64,000 nt of DNA from Morinoia aosen (Eukaryota > Arthropoda > Malacostraca > Amphipoda > Talitridae): positions 11,355,501 to 11,419,500 of the forward strand of contig CM059558.1 of NCBI GenBank assembly GCA_030386875.1, in the 5' to 3' direction. Position numbers and translations under genes: made by a program. Each line of letters opens with the position of its first letter. The stretch's first letter is position 1. This document shows, piece by piece, positions 21,000 through 34,623 of the stretch. Below the pieces are notes generated by a model. The model saw only the letters and a list, made by a program, of their open reading frames with translations, ran no database searches and had not been told where the DNA came from.

Positions 21000-23490
21000 C
21001 TTAATCAAGTGTGAAGGGTCCTGATACTGCAATATTATAACGTAAATATTATCGCGAGTTGTGAAATTACGTTTAGTGAATCATTCCCTGCACAACAATG
21101 CAGGCGATGTTGGTAGAGCACTTTTTTGACACTTTGTACCATGTATTAAGTTTCGTATCTACTTAATGGCATGTCATATTTCACCTAGCCCAGCTTCACA
21201 CAGTGTGCATGCTTTATGATGAGAATTTGTTATCATATGCTTATTGCGAGCTGTGGGACGCGAACCAGGTGACATATACATATTATTACGGGCTTCATAT
21301 TCCTGTGAGTAATCAAAACGTGTCCTATCACAAGATTTTTTATTTCAATAGTGTTTAGATACTTTCTGGAGCGCCTAAACACCTCCAATTTTTTAATTCA
21401 CGATCAAAATAATCAATATGAGCGAAAAGAGTACTAGCAATTTTTGCGTCCAACTATACCACTGTGGGCTAAATAAGATGATTAATGATCCATAATACTT
21501 TTTCTGTGCTTCTATTATTTTCACACAGGTAAAACCTCGACTTGAACTAGAGGTCACTAACACTCTAATGTAAAAAAATATACCGTGGTAAGGGACCACT
21601 ATATCGCGTCCTTTACATTGTTAGTGACATCATTTTTATACTCAAAGAGCAACCTACATAACGATCGAAATGTGACACTTTGCCGACCAGAAGTTTTCTT
21701 TTGGCTCCGCATATATTTTCCTCTTGACAACAGTTTCGGCTTTCAATGGTTAAAGATTTTTATATCAAGAATTTGACCTGAATTAACTCAATCAACCGTT
21801 TTAGGCCATTATTTGAGCGAATGTCATCGCTTTGTCACTCCTTAGATAATGGCGAGATTATTCACGATCACGTACACATTTCTTCCACCTTCAAACCGGT
21901 CCCATTTTCTTTGATCGCTGTGAGACGTGTTTACAAAAGCGCCTTCAATACCCAAACAAATTCTTAGCCCAATTTCCTATAAAAAATCGAAACAAAATGA
22001 ACTTGAAAACTAATTCGCTCGGACCCCACTAGCGTCCCATGCGCTCAAAAATGTTTCAAACTGATTTTCTGCAAGAAGTATATTACAAAAACTTCAGCTA
22101 GGGGCACTATCGCTGCAACTCTGGTAGCTGAGGACCGTCAATCAAAAACCTCTTTAATCATCATTAGAGATAAGAAAGAATACCTATCCTAAATTGAAGA
22201 GTTGAGCTGGCTTCACATGCCCTTGCTCCACTCTCGTGTCATTAAATAACTTTAACCATCTCAAGTGATTCCTCCTAGTCTAAAGCAATTATGTTGTGCA
22301 TTTTTAAAGATGTCATTGAAAATGGAAAAAAATTCACTTGACGAATCATTTCTTGAATTAATCAGTCAAAACTAAGATCTGGAAGATCTCTGAACACGAA
22401 CTACAGCATTAGGTCCACCGAGAATCAATCAACTATCGGCTTTGGAGAAATATACACTCGCATTTTTAGATAAACCTAAGTACGTTATCAACCATTACAA
22501 TTCGTACAAATTTTACTCGTAAACTCGAGCTTAACCCTTTAGGTACTGACGGGTACTCCAGTGCCAAGATGGCTAGTGCTTCCTGTTCAGGGCATCTAAC
22601 CTAATTTTAAACTAATTTAACTAGTGAGGGAATATTTTTGGAGTGAATAATAAAATTAGGGAAATTACAAGCATTCATGAAACTAGTTTTTAGACATTCC
22701 AGAAGCCTGCATGCGTAAATTACCAGTGGTTACCGCTAAGTTCATGCTATATGGTCCGTGCAACATATTCAATTACCTTTCTATTTAACTTCAACAAGTT
22801 TTTTCAGAAATTCGTTTATTTTTAACAAATTTGGGCAAAATATCTTCGAAAATTCAAAAACTTTGTTATTAACGTCGAAAATTTCTGCCGCCAAGTATAA
22901 AGCTTTTAAGATTCATTTTTTTAAATTAAAATGAAGAAGTAGGCACTTGCTTAAGTTAAAATCACCCACATTAGGACAATTTCACGGACAATTCAGGGTA
23001 ATGACAAATTTTTCACCTGGAAAATTTTTTCTAAATCATTTGAATTGTGGTACCCAAAGGGTCCACTCATTCTATATTTTGAAATGCATATGTTCCCGTT
23101 TATTTTGTCTATATTTTTTCCAGTGTCTGGCAGAAAGGCCTAATTTTCCTCGCCATTGTTATCACATTCGTCGAATGATTTTCTGAAACGTTTCTGAGCC
23201 CACAGTGTTCCCTCCAACAATATTTAACAATACTCTTACGCACCCAAGTGCCCAAGACGAAACATGTAAAAACAGTACTGGAGAGTGCGAACCTCAAATT
23301 TTAAGAAAATTTTCATTATTATAGCATGAACATATTTACTCTATGACTAGCTTGAATGCATAGGCCGAATAACCTCGCCACTAGCGACAAAAATTACCGA
23401 AAGGAATGTGTACCGAGCTATGATTTGAAGAGAAAAGCTTATTAATTTGAAAAATAAAGTCTTGGGAAATTGAATAAAAAACTTTTGCAC
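21000..23490. other. Intron sequence, nothing recognised
   Basis: AT-rich sequence between two exons of the - strand gene, without a convincing repeat or frame. Confidence 0.45.
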
Positions 23491-23496
23491 ATTTAC

Positions 23497-23607
23497 CATG
23501 AGAGGAATACTGATTGGACGAGCAGCTGCTTATGCTCGGATCGTAGTCAACCAACTTGACTCTCGAACATTGTGGACCAGGTTGGAAAACAGGGCTAGAT
23601 GAGTCTC
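23497..23607 (-). CDS. Internal exon of the DUF7869-type gene (37 codons)
   Basis: The acceptor ctttag is followed by GAGACTC at 23607, and the donor CATG|GTAAAT ends the exon at 23497. The length is 111 nt, phase 1-1. It reads (G)DSSSPVFQPGPQCSRVKLVD then YDPSISSCSSNQYSSH. The incoming G completes GGA and the outgoing G completes GAT of the next exon. Ser/Pro-rich, no domain recognised. Confidence 0.62.
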
Positions 23608-23980
23608 CTAAAGCAGGGAAAACAACAAGACATTTTAATCAATCAATAAGAACATCAATCTACTCAATTTCATGAACCATCAAATAAAATTTCATTCGCA
23701 ATAACTATAATGAAGATGTATCACTCCATAAAATTCATTGCTAGAAATCAATTTTAAGACATTCATTTCGGCAACAACATTAGAGTGTATGCCGAAATTC
23801 GGGATGCAATTTCTTTTAACGTAATAATAAAAAGGTTTCCATTCTACTATCATAAAGCATTTTTGGCGGCTTCACTAACTGAATTTTATCGACCTATAAT
23901 TAGTAGCATATGCATGAAAAGTATGTTAGCAGAATGTACTCTCAATTGACAATGTCAGCATTCATTTAAATTTAACTGAC

Positions 23981-24104
23981 CTGGTGTTTTAGACTTATTG
24001 CGAGAGTCGCTGCTTTTCTTCCTTTTCCTCGCCTCCGCTGGGACTGGAACCGTCTCCAGAATAGCGTCTTTGCCGGACAACACGGAAGTCTCAACTCTGC
24101 ACGC
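23981..24104 (-). CDS. Internal exon of the DUF7869-type gene, basic cluster
   Basis: The acceptor caaattcag precedes GCGTGC at 24104, and the donor CCAG|GTCAGTT ends the exon at 23981. The length is 124 nt, phase 0 in and phase 1 out, matching its neighbours. It reads ACRVETSVLSGKDAILETV, then ARKRKKSSDSRNKSK, a basic cluster that looks like a nuclear localisation signal. Confidence 0.62.
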
Positions 24105-25188
24105 CTGAATTTGAAACGAACAACCAAACATGACTAAAGTGAAATAAGTGTAGTCCATCATTGTGTGACATGGTACGACGCCTCTCGTACGATGTGAGCG
24201 TACGATGCCTCGCAGCGAATGTTGTACTATAGGAAGATAAATTAGGTTTTCACAACGAATGAAAGTATGGATCTAAGGTTACCATTTGGAATATTCAACA
24301 ACATTACTGTACGAATCCACGCCCCGTCGCCACGTCCTGGACTCTCAGAAGGTCGGCAAAGCTAGTACATGTGGCACATCAGCACACCTAGGGTTGCCAT
24401 ATATGGATTCAAGCGTCTCGTTGAGCGCTATTCATTGGTGGTAGGTAAACGAAGGTGAAGGGGACAGGGGAGGAGAGGTAACATGTTCAAATCGGTATGA
24501 ATTCTTCCGCTCAATCTGGAGTATGGCTACAGGCACTGCACTGCCTCTTTTAAGGCCAGCAGTGTAGCTGAGGCATGCCAGCACACACTCTGCCTCTTAC
24601 AAGGTCGCCATCATTTTCATTTTTTGTTCCAAAAATGAGAGGCCAAAATAAGCAGATTTACTCTTAGGCAATAAATAATAACACCATTGTATGGAAGCAA
24701 AAGCTCTACGCATATAAAACTCTTTACAAGCAATGAAACTGCTTAATAAACAGCCTATACACAAAATGAACTAAAAAAGATTAACTGTGAAAACTGATTG
24801 TTTTACATAAAATGCTCATAACTCCAGAACTATTAGACCTGAAAAAATTCAAATACCACAAGATTTAGCAAGTCAAAATCTATGAAAATGCATCATAAAA
24901 AACATGAAAGTGCAATAGGTAAATAACAGCCATTGATTTTCCAATTTCTGTTTGTTAGAATTTTACCGAAATAAAAACTCAAATTCAGTAGATGTTTGTT
25001 GGGGTAGCTAGCAGCATTTTTTTCCCCTGACAGAAAGGGCAACTCTTTTCCTTCACAATGAACTCCCAATGATCCATCTAACTTGAATAATGAATGTACA
25101 GTAAGTTGTAAAGTTTCTTCAAACCTCCCGGTAGGTAGGCCGTGTGGAGACGGGGTAATTACTAGATTCAAATGCCTGGTTTACGTAC

Positions 25189-25357
25189 ATACAGGAACAC
25201 AAACAGTCACTCTATCATTACGATAAGTAATAGAATCTACGACTTGGGAGGAAATAAGCAGACCATTATAAATACTGACAGTGACAGTAATTGCTTAGAT
25301 TTGTTAGTTGATGGAAAAGAAGAAAGTAACTTAGCGTCAGCATTAGCCAGATGATGA
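25189..25357 (+). CDS. Possible short exon on the opposite strand, unrecognised
   Basis: After tacatacag the + strand is open as RNTNSHSIITISNRIYDLGG and then an acidic INTDSDSNCLDLLVDGKEES, ending in two TGA codons. The acceptor lacks a good pyrimidine tract and no partner exon was found. It lies in an intron of the - strand gene. Confidence 0.18.
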
Positions 25358-25902
25358 AGCGCGGAAAGAAAGAGAAAGCATTAATGCGTACACATAACTG
25401 GCGGATATTCCAGTCTCAGTCTCACAAGGGCTCCGTAGGCAAAGAAATTACTAGTAATCATTAAATAAAAATATTTACTATTTCAATAAACTACAAACCA
25501 ACACCGAAAAATTAGGATAAGTACATCAACAACAACTCTATCCGATGATAGAAAATGATATAGCGCTTGTCATTAGTACGGGGTAAGAGGACACAAAAAA
25601 CGAAATAAATAATTAAAAGTAATAATGTGTAGCTACTAAGAGCAGCGTATGAACCTAACAGTGTCAGCGTTCATGATTCATAGGATTCATGACGAATGCA
25701 AGTCCTGCTCTAACGTCGGAAATGACATATCTTAGGAATTTGGCAGAGCAAATTCGATCTTAACGTAGAACACCCGGTCAAGTAGTCCAGTTTCCTCGCA
25801 AGCTGCTGAATAAAAGCTTTGGTTTTTTTCTTGAAGCGCGGCCAAGTAAAGACAATTTTCAAAGGGAAAACTTAGACTTTTCAATTTGTCCAGTTACTGT
25901 AC

Positions 25903-26072
25903 CTCTGTGTAGGGATTAGCATTTGTTGTCACATCAGTGTCCGAGTTCCCGCAAGTGCTGGAGTCGCACTTTGATAAATTCACTTTCTTGCCATAAATTG
26001 AAGTTGACGCAGCGAATTGGCAGTGCAGAACTCTCGATGGCATCCCTTCATCTGCAACGTCTCTTGCTAAAG
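25903..26072 (-). CDS. Internal exon of the DUF7869-type gene (56 codons)
   Basis: The acceptor taattatttgcag precedes CTTTAG at 26072, and the donor ACAGAG|GTACAGT ends the exon at 25903. The length is 170 nt, phase 1 in and phase 0 out. It reads (A)LARDVADEGMPSRVLHCQF and then a Ser/Cys/Thr-rich stretch to NPYTE. The incoming G makes GCT. Four Cys are present but without a recognisable spacing pattern. Confidence 0.6.
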
Positions 26073-26815
26073 CTGCAAATAATTAAAAGATTCAGTGCCA
26101 CTGGATTTTACACGTACACCAATTATTAATTACACATTGTCATTATCAATTTTGATTGTGAATGTTTTGCTCATACATTCAGCCATAACACGATGTCATT
26201 ACTATTACTGTATTAGTAGTATAGATACTTTAATGGGGAATCTACACACGCGGTGCGTACCCACCGAGGACATAATGGGTACTCATACAGCAAGGCATAG
26301 GGGCTCCTTTGGCAGTGAAGAGATTTCCCTCCCCCGTCTCCGGAATACTGCACTTATAGCCCACGTGCCAGGTTGTGTTAAGTCGCTAATTGCGGTGGGG
26401 AATGTTATAAATGTTTCTAAAAACAGCCTTCTGATGAAAAAGTGAAAAGAAAAATTTATGCCAAATATTCAACAAAATTTCATAATGTAGACAACTTCTA
26501 ACCCTCTACAAACACGAGCATTTCCCCGCATGCTCCCTGCACATAGAACCAGCCAGGAATTAATTTTCTGAAAAAATATATTACCTTTAAGAAAAACAGT
26601 CAGTGCTTAGAAAAGAGGAACAGTGAACTGAACAACATGACCTTCAACGAAACAAAATCTCACTATTTCAACGAGATGAAGGCCCACCGAAACCTTTAGC
26701 CCTGACCCTCACATGCTCCCTCCCTCCTTCTAGAGTAAGATACAACTAAGATGGGTACGTGTCCAAGTTTCATCAAGAATAAAACCGCAAACACGGAATA
26801 AAATTCATTTTTCTA

Positions 26816-27175
26816 GAATTGTTTAGATTAGTCGTTAGTTTTAGCCTCCCTACCCAGCAACAAATGCGATCCAAATAGAGGAAGGAGGAAGGCACCATTT
26901 AGTATGGAGTTAAGGGAACGCGGAATCTACGCAGAAAGGCATAGAAACAGTAAGTTGTGAAAGAAGATTATGAAACAAAATCAAAGTTGAAGAAGAAAGT
27001 AGTAGGAGCTGAAGAACAGGACAGCAGTGAACCGAAAAAAGATGGTCCTTAACATAACAAAAACATTTTATTTCAACAAAAAAGAAGGCCTACCTAACTC
27101 TCAGCTCGGGCCCTGACATTGTCCCCCTGGGACCGCTAGTTCCCATAGATACAATAATTGTATCCCCCTGAGGGG
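26816..27175 (-). mobile_element. SINE-like retroposon, intact copy with target duplication
   Basis: Read on -, it begins CCCCTCAGGGGGATAC, includes a short palindrome (gatacaattattgtatc), cagctcgggccc, ttcggttcactgctgtcc and a Leu/Phe-like T-rich middle, and ends in a ctaatcta-type tail. The flanks are attcatttttcta (26803-26815) and attcatctttcta (27176-27188), a 13-bp target duplication with one mismatch. This size and structure point to L1-type target-primed insertion. No A/B box pair was found, so the origin of the head is open; it could be the 3' piece of a LINE. Confidence 0.75.
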
Positions 27176-28565
27176 ATTCATCTTTCTAAAAAGGGGCATT
27201 CAGACTAGCGCTAGTTTCGATACTTCATTATCAATGAATGCTCTTTAATTTGCAATTGGCAGGCACTTTGATCACAGTTAAGAACGGGTTTCTGTTTAAA
27301 AATGTACATCGATGCTAAAATCCGGAGATCGCTATTACACGTAGAATCTAAAATTGAAAAATCATCCACCGAGAAAATATGGTTGGTGTTTTCACAGTGA
27401 AGTCTAGGCGAAGACTTATATGGAGTTACTAGCGGCCTATTAGTTCTAAACGATTGCCTAGATGTTGGTAAAATCTAATCTTTGACTGTTTCAGAGTGCT
27501 CCCTATGTAGGAACTCTGGCAAGTTCCACAAGTTTTAAGATACTATTATCGCAGTGTGTCACCTACAGGGAAGGTTTAATAAAAATCTCATCGAATAATA
27601 AGATAAATTGTTTTTTTTTTGTATTGTAGAGGCAAATTTTGATATTCAATATGTTACCGTTGCTAAGCGATTGCAAAAGATAAATAAGACCTAATTTTTT
27701 TACAGTTCAGACCAGTACATAGGTTATGTGCACATAATGTACTAGCTATTATACTTTTAGTGTACTCTTTAGTGTACAGGAGTATGCAAGAAAGATTAGT
27801 TGCTAATTTCTCTTTATTGATAAATTACATGAGGTCGTCTGCCTCTGGAATAAATGTTTTCTCATGGAGACGACTGATTCGGTGCTTCACTTTCTCTCAA
27901 GCCGGTGTTCGTGGATTGCTCTTTCTAATGGAAATTACTTCAAAAATAACTAAAAACCTGTTGTTGTATATCATCGGAATGAAATGGCGGTTCCGCTGAG
28001 GATCTGACGTAAATAATTCAATTTTTACCTTTATTTCATCATAAACGAAATTTGCAACGACCGAAAGATTAGGTAGGCCGCTGTTTACGGTCTTCCTGCG
28101 GCCAATATATTTACTTTAATTTCCACGTACCCGTCAAAAGCTTAGCGAACACTACAACGGAATTTGAATGGGACACGCTCGCGAATAAAGTTACACGAGA
28201 CCAAAAACTAAACGCGAGTAAAAAAAAGTGAGCTCGTAATACAGACGCCAGGCGCACAAAAAGCGCCACAAAACGTTTAAATACATAAATGCCTTTAGCC
28301 TCAGGTTAGTTTGGTTCCTCCGTGTTGTCGTGAGCGTATACAAAATAATGTCAGCGATTCAAAAGACGGATGGTAGCCCGTTTTCTTGGTTAGTATATAT
28401 GCCAGTTCATAAATATTTACATGATATGGCTCACACTCGGTAGCAGAACTCGTAATTTGGTTACTGTAATGTTTTTCACTTGCTTACGAACGGATCTATT
28501 GCTTGATCTCGCTCAGTCGTACAAACAATAATTGTTCTAGGTATGGGCATACTTATTACTCTCAC

Positions 28566-28628
28566 CGTCATTTGCTACGCTGGTCTCTTTAAGATGAGGT
28601 CGGCCATCAATCCTCAGCTCACCGTTTT
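28566..28628 (-). CDS. Internal exon of the DUF7869-type gene (21 codons)
   Basis: The acceptor cctgatttccag precedes AAAACGG at 28628, and the donor GACG|GTGAGAGT ends the exon at 28566. The length is 63 nt, phase 1-1. It reads (E)NGELRIDGRPHLKETSVAND. Short but with good splice sites and in frame with both neighbours. Confidence 0.55.
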
Positions 28629-29325
28629 CTGGAAATCAGGCAACGATGAGGAGTGCAGTCCATTAATTTCACTAAAACGAAGAAATAATGGGTTGAACAC
28701 AAAATGCGCGAAACCCTCTTACCGTATCTAACACTCACATCTTACTATTAGGAGGTGTGAAAAAATTATAGGTTATACCAGGAGAACAAATTGTAAAAAG
28801 TACACCGTCAAAGAAACTGAAGTGAGATCTTCAATAAAACATACCTACAGAGCTTCAAAAGGTATTGAAAAAAATGTGAGGGTAAAAACGACGAAGGCAT
28901 AAAGAATAAGATATGAAGCCTAGGAGAAGACTTACGGGCCCATCAGATTAAAATCCTCAGAGTATAAGAACAGCGGAGATGACTTGACAATCTCCAAATG
29001 TGGACGCCACTCCGCTTAAATTAATGATTAGAAGCTTAACTCACACAAGCCTATTATTTGATGTTCAATAGGCGTGTGCCCGACCTTCGAAAGTCAGATC
29101 TTCTTCTAAATATCATCACAGCTAAAATATAGCAAGGAATGACCGTGTGTTCAAGACGTGAGACCAGATGAAGCATTCTTTTGATGCAGTAGCATGCATT
29201 CGATAGACAATATATCAATCTATTCCAGTTCAACACGTGTTAAAATACGAGGATAATCACTCGTCATCGTTACTAAAAGAACACTCAATTGCTAAATTCT
29301 AAATCTGTCAGTCTCTACAGGCAAC

Positions 29326-30430
29326 GTTTCGATGTTACTTACATCATCTTCAGGCTGTAAAATACAAAAGAAACAATAGTCATATTGGTAAAAACTATTA
29401 CAATGCAAAACTTAAACTACAACAGATTGGATAAAAAAATGTAGGTTATCACATTGCATGAAAACTAGATAGGACAAATTTTGTACAAGATTAAAACTAC
29501 AGCTGACTAGTTGCTATTGCACATCAGATTTTCACATGCTAACGGCACCAGAGCTGGCGGCAAAATGGACGAACGGAGGTTACAATCGTCTACACCAGAG
29601 CCCTACTGAAGAACTTTAAAGTAAAAAATCCTCATATTTTCGTTGAGGCTAGGTTAAAGCTCATGAATGTGCAGTGTTTCTATGATTTGAATATGCTATT
29701 TTTCACAACAGGATTCAAAATTATTGTATTTGAATAATGATACAGGTCTTCATCAAGGCTTACAACTATGATCGATACGGAAACGATTAAAAATGGAACC
29801 TTGATATTTGTGAGCAGTTAATCTCCGTTTCAGCGTCATCTTAATCATGACAATGTAACACTTATTGAGAGACTAACATTCTCTCCTCTTACATTCGAAC
29901 TGATATATCACATTGACTCTGTCTAAGTTGCTGACTCGTGATCTGGAAATATTGTTTCTTACTAGGAGACCACGGATTTTGCGATTTTTATAATACACGC
30001 GAACTTTAATCGCCGTTTTTGGATCTGTGGGTTTCACGAAAGTTTTGACAATATTTTTAAAAACACGTTCGTCAATTTTGTATTTGTTATGCATTTGATT
30101 TTCATAAAATATATTTACATTCCGCTGGTTAGGTCTCGGATTATGGTCACTATTCTAAATTCGGTTGACAAACTCGCCTATAGTTTTATCAATTGGAGTA
30201 TCGTGGAAATTGTTGTAAACCAGCAACCGTTTGACTTATAGCATTTCTGAATGAAAACTAACCCAGTTTCTGCACACTTTATAAGCTCTATCCAATAAGG
30301 TAGGAATGACGCCTTCTTTATTTACAAATGAGTGTTCGTTTAGTAAAGATGATAAGTGATTATCTTCGTATTTTAACATGTGCTGAACTGGAACAGTTCT
30401 GCAAGGTCGAAAAATTGGATAAGATATATC
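29326..30430 (-). mobile_element. Penelope-like element remnant 1
   Basis: On -, decayed frames carry text typical of the PLE region after the reverse transcriptase: ALLDRAYKVC-like (about 30290), YNNF...PIDKTIGEFVNR, then VRVYYKNRKIRGLLVRNN and VIYQFECKRREC (29873-30094). A GIY-YIG-like stretch follows with stops (CYIVMIKMTLKRRLTAHKYQ). Several nonsense codons and frameshifts make it dead. Downstream on the same strand (29326-29353) lies CTGAAGA, a GATGT/ACATC stem and GAAAC, a hammerhead-like core. It lies in an intron of the - strand gene. Confidence 0.65.
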
Positions 30431-31680
30431 AATCTATGTTATAAATGTTTAAAGCTGAATGATGATAAGGATGTTAACATATAATTGCCAATAACTGCCG
30501 GACACTTAGCCATGTGATAACGAGTAATACCAAGATGACAAACATGTGACTTGATAAATGGACCCCCATATTAAATTTTGTGAATTTAATTTTAAATTTA
30601 ATTATCAACAGGACGGATAATACAGTTTTATCCGGAATTAAACTCCCACTCTTTTTCAACACTATTCATTCATAGTCTCAAACAATACCACAGCTTAGGT
30701 TATTTTAGAGAAACCCTTGCACCTTCACTTCGGTTCACCGTACTTCCGCGTAAAAAATTTTATATTACAATTCACTTTGTCCCTCAGTTGGTTCGTTACT
30801 ATACTTAGTATGACCGTTACTCTTGATTAAATCAATGAGCACTGTAGCGAGGCTAAATCACTCATGAAAAAAAAACATATATTATTCCTCGCAATTTATT
30901 GCCTGTACGAGTCACCATATTAACGATACCATTAGATCATAATTCTTCTATTAAATTGACCACTTCTTAAGTTTGTGCACAACTGTACCGGAAATTGAAC
31001 CTCTCCCACGTTTATCAACGTGGCGACTTGTTTTAAGGGTCTTTGTGTTGGTATTTGAATTTACTGAAGTTAGACTGGATGGATTTTGGATAAACGTCCA
31101 GTTTTATTTGATTCTTTTAAAGTGACAATAATGAAATTTGTATTGATGTTTACTCAATAAGTCTCTACAAATAATTCTTTGACAAATTTGCAATTATCTT
31201 CATTCAATTTTTAGAATAACGTTTTCTTCGCCGAATAACAATTGAAATAACTTACTTTCCCCAAAAATCCTGTGTCAGGAAATTTCCATTTCACAAATGC
31301 CCCTAAAGAACGTTCTTTCCTGAATAACTCGTTTTATAAGCTGAAATTCGACAAGTATTTATAATCAAAAGTATCTTAGGATTAAATTCTACTTATAAAA
31401 TAAATTAATATCAAACCAATTGATTTCATTGGGAAATTTTCGTGCATCAGAGTTCCTCTTAACGGTTTCAACGGATGTAAATTCAAGCTTCCTTTTGGGA
31501 GGGTTGTTATCATGGTTATGAAATTAGATATAGCGTTTAAAGTTTTATCATATTCGAATGGGATAGGACTAATAGAATCTATGCATTAAGCCGAATATTT
31601 TACTTTCTTGTTTCTTCTTACGATGTGCAATGTAAAAATCAAATTTTTCAACGAGTTTACAGTGACAAGAGCAAAATACA

Positions 31681-31963
31681 CTGGTCACGATAGAGGAAAC
31701 AAAATATGGTCAAACCAGTCTTTTATCGTCAGCTGAGTGGGTTTAGTGACGTCACCGCAACGAACCAATGGCAGCGCTGATATTGCTTCTGGTAGCAGTG
31801 CTATCCCCAAACCCGTCTCCCCTATTGGCCTAACGACATGGCGTATTGGTGACGTCATGAAATTTCTTTGATATAAAGCCGTTGTATAGGCAAGCCGTAG
31901 AAGAAGAATTGTATTTTTCCCCATAGAAAAGACCCTACCTTGTTTCCTCTACCGTGACTCTGG
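31681..31963. mobile_element. MITE with promoter-like interior
   Basis: The ends are inverted repeats of about 28 bp: gtcacgatagaggaaacaa on the left and the reverse complement of gtcacggtagaggaaacaa on the right. The interior (about 280 bp) holds two TGACGTCA palindromes (31747-31754, 31850-31857), three CCAAT/ATTGG words and TATAAA (31872-31877). No target duplication could be fixed with confidence. A 79-codon frame on - is probably incidental. Confidence 0.6.
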
Positions 31964-32606
31964 TCCACGTGTTTAGGTTCTATAATGAATGAACTTTTTA
32001 TGGCTTAGGAAAATTGGTTCATTTCTAGAATAGCTAGGTTTAAATCGGTAATGAAAGTTCAGGTGTAATGATTTTACGCATGGTAATGTTTACAAATTTT
32101 AATCGTGTAGATGGTTTCCGAGAGTACAACGCGGGGATTTCCGAGTTTAGGTCCGAAATTTACGATGAATAGGTTGGGTTATTTCAAGTTAGATTAGGGT
32201 GAATTAGTTATGATAGTTCAGGTTCACTTATTTTACATATTAAAACATGAGATGGAGTAAATTTGAATAAATAATTATGCGAGTTAACGGGTTCTGGTTC
32301 AAGTATAATTTAAAGGGTGAGAAAATGTTATTGAACAAACCGTGAATTTTTTTACGGGGTCCATAGAGTATCATTATTTTCTGGCCAGGGTTGATCAAGC
32401 TTCATATTTAAAGGCGGCTTAGTTTTTATATTTAATGGAACAACGTTGCGTGGACTTCATTAGCAGAAGCTGAATATTTTGAAGACATCTAAAATTATAC
32501 CACACGAATTACATAACTTTCTAGGGCTTATTTACAGCTATAATGCTAACGCCCAAGGACTGCTACCATCAAATCTATGTGAACTTATACTAGTTCAGTA
32601 CCTTAC

Positions 32607-32786
32607 CCAGCGTATTTATGACTTTGTCAGTGGAGCCGCTCAAAGATGAAAAGCTGCTCACTCTTCGCGCAAAGGCCTTTCCGCTGGTCGGTCCCTCTTC
32701 AGCCAATCCGTGGTTCTTTTCCAGCCACCGGGAAACCATCGGATCGTCCCGATGAGGCAGCGTCCGTGCGGAATACGTTCGCCATT
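32607..32786 (-). CDS. Internal exon of the DUF7869-type gene (60 codons)
   Basis: The acceptor tataattacag precedes AATGGC at 32786, and the donor CTGG|GTAAGG ends the exon at 32607. The length is 180 nt, phase 1-1. It reads (E)WRTYSARTLPHRDDPMVSRW, LEKNHGLAEEGPTSGKAF and a Ser-rich end. The base composition is clearly more GC-rich than the flanking introns, which supports coding. No domain is recognised. Confidence 0.6.
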
Positions 32787-33252
32787 CTGTAATTATATTG
32801 ATGAACGGAGCACACATAGTAGTTGATATACAGCTAAATCCGATGTTTTTTAGTGCTCACAAGTCGTTATATTTCGTAACAGTTTGCTTCGACATGATAA
32901 ATCAGAAAGCTTACATTCCGCTATTAGATAAAATCCGACCGAAACCAAGCAGACACATGATCACTGGGCACTCACGGAAAAGATCAATTGCACAGAAACC
33001 AAGTGACGTGCACGAACACGCCATTAATTAGAGAGGGCAAACAGATTAGGCGTATCAAAAAAAGACTCCTTTTTGAAATAAATGCACACATTCATACTAG
33101 AAATTCAGTTGAGTTACATACTTCTTCTGTCAATGTTTCAAACAGGCTTTTCACCATACTTTACTGCTTACAGCGAAAGTCAATAATGCGCGAGTGCTAA
33201 CTATCCTTCGAGGACTTGGTCCCCAAGAAACATTAACGCACAATTTCTGTAG

Positions 33253-33562
33253 TTTAGTTTAGATGTTAGTTTAGGCCTCCATATCCGCAAAAGAGGCGAT
33301 CCAAAGTGAAGAAGGAGGAATACACTATTTAGCACGGAAATAAGGAAACACTGAAGCTAAGCACAAAGTGCATAGAAACAGTAAGTTGAAAAAGAAGTTC
33401 ATGAAACAAGGTATAAGTTGAAGAAGAAAGAATTAGGTGCTGGAAAACAGGAGAGCAGTGAACAGAAAAAAGTCCTCAACAGAACAGAAACGTTTCATTT
33501 GAAAAAAAATACGTCTCAATTTTCAACTCGGGACCTCGCATTTTCCTCCTGGGAGGACAATC
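33253..33562 (-). repeat. SINE-like repeat copy
   Basis: On + it begins gttagtttaggcctcc and continues through aaggaggaatacactattta, agaattaggtgctgg and cgggacctcgcattttcctcctggg, the order of the intact copies. The CCCCTCAGGGG end is missing. Confidence 0.6.
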
Positions 33563-34120
33563 CCTGCAACGCATTCGATGGGATTGAGACGCGTGACCTG
33601 CGATTTACCCGTCGTTCAAGTTAAACATCATCGTACGTTTCGCTCAAGCAAACCATACGACTGATCTAAGTTATTTTGTTGCTAAACCTGCCCAATTATA
33701 TCATTAAATAGGTCTAATGAAACATGGTGAACAAGAAATAAGATAATTTTTTACATGAAACCAGTAAGGAAACTAATTGATAAAGTACGAGTATTACTCT
33801 CCTGTGACTCATCACAGGATATCTATGAGATATTTACTATTAGGTGATTATATTTAATGTAAATGTCTGATTAGCTAATCACTGCTGTTCAAGCAAAATT
33901 GCAGATTATTTGTCCAGAAATTCGCTGTGTTTAAATGTTTATGGTTTCAGCATCAACACAAAATTCTGGGTAGTTTCTTTCAGCAGCCGGTATTTGCGAG
34001 ACATGAATGGAATTCACTGATAGTTGTATCATTGTTTATATTTATATTGTACTCATTACCTTCATGATGAATCGACATAACTTACGTAGACATAGAGTTA
34101 TCTTATAGAAGATCATGTCA

Positions 34121-34478
34121 GACTAGATTATAAGTTAGTTTAGGCCTCCCTAACCGCTACAAAAAAGAGCGTATCGAAGGGAGGAAGGATGAAGGCACCA
34201 TTTAGTATGGAGATAAGAGAATGAGGAATCTATGCAGAAGGGGCATAGAAACAGTAAGTTGAGAAAGAAGTTCATGAAATAAGATAAATTTGAAGAAGAA
34301 AGTCAGAGGCGCTGAAAAACAGGATAGTAGTGAAGCGAAAAAAGGTGGTCCTTAACATAGAGAAAATCATTTCATTTCAACATAAAGAAGGCCTACCTAA
34401 CTCTCAGCCTGGGCCCTCACATTTTCCCCCTGGGAGAGCTAATTCCCATGGATAGACTAGTTGTATCCCCCTGAGGGG
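34121..34478 (-). mobile_element. SINE-like retroposon, intact copy with target duplication
   Basis: It has the same ends as the copy at 26.8 kb: CCCCTCAGGGGG at its 5' end (34478 side) and a ctaatctagtct-like tail at the 34121 side. The flanks agaagatcatgtca (34107-34120) and agaagactatgtca (34479-34492) agree at 12 of 14 positions, a target-site duplication. Confidence 0.75.
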
Positions 34479-34556
34479 AGAAGACTATGTCAAAGATGCA
34501 CATAAAACACTAAATAACGATTTCTATAGTTGCGAGATCTGTTATGAAGTGGGCAG

Positions 34557-34623
<67 letters not shown>

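Noticed and set aside
31685..31924. A 79-residue protein on -
   Set aside because: It lies wholly inside a MITE with inverted ends and no transposase similarity.
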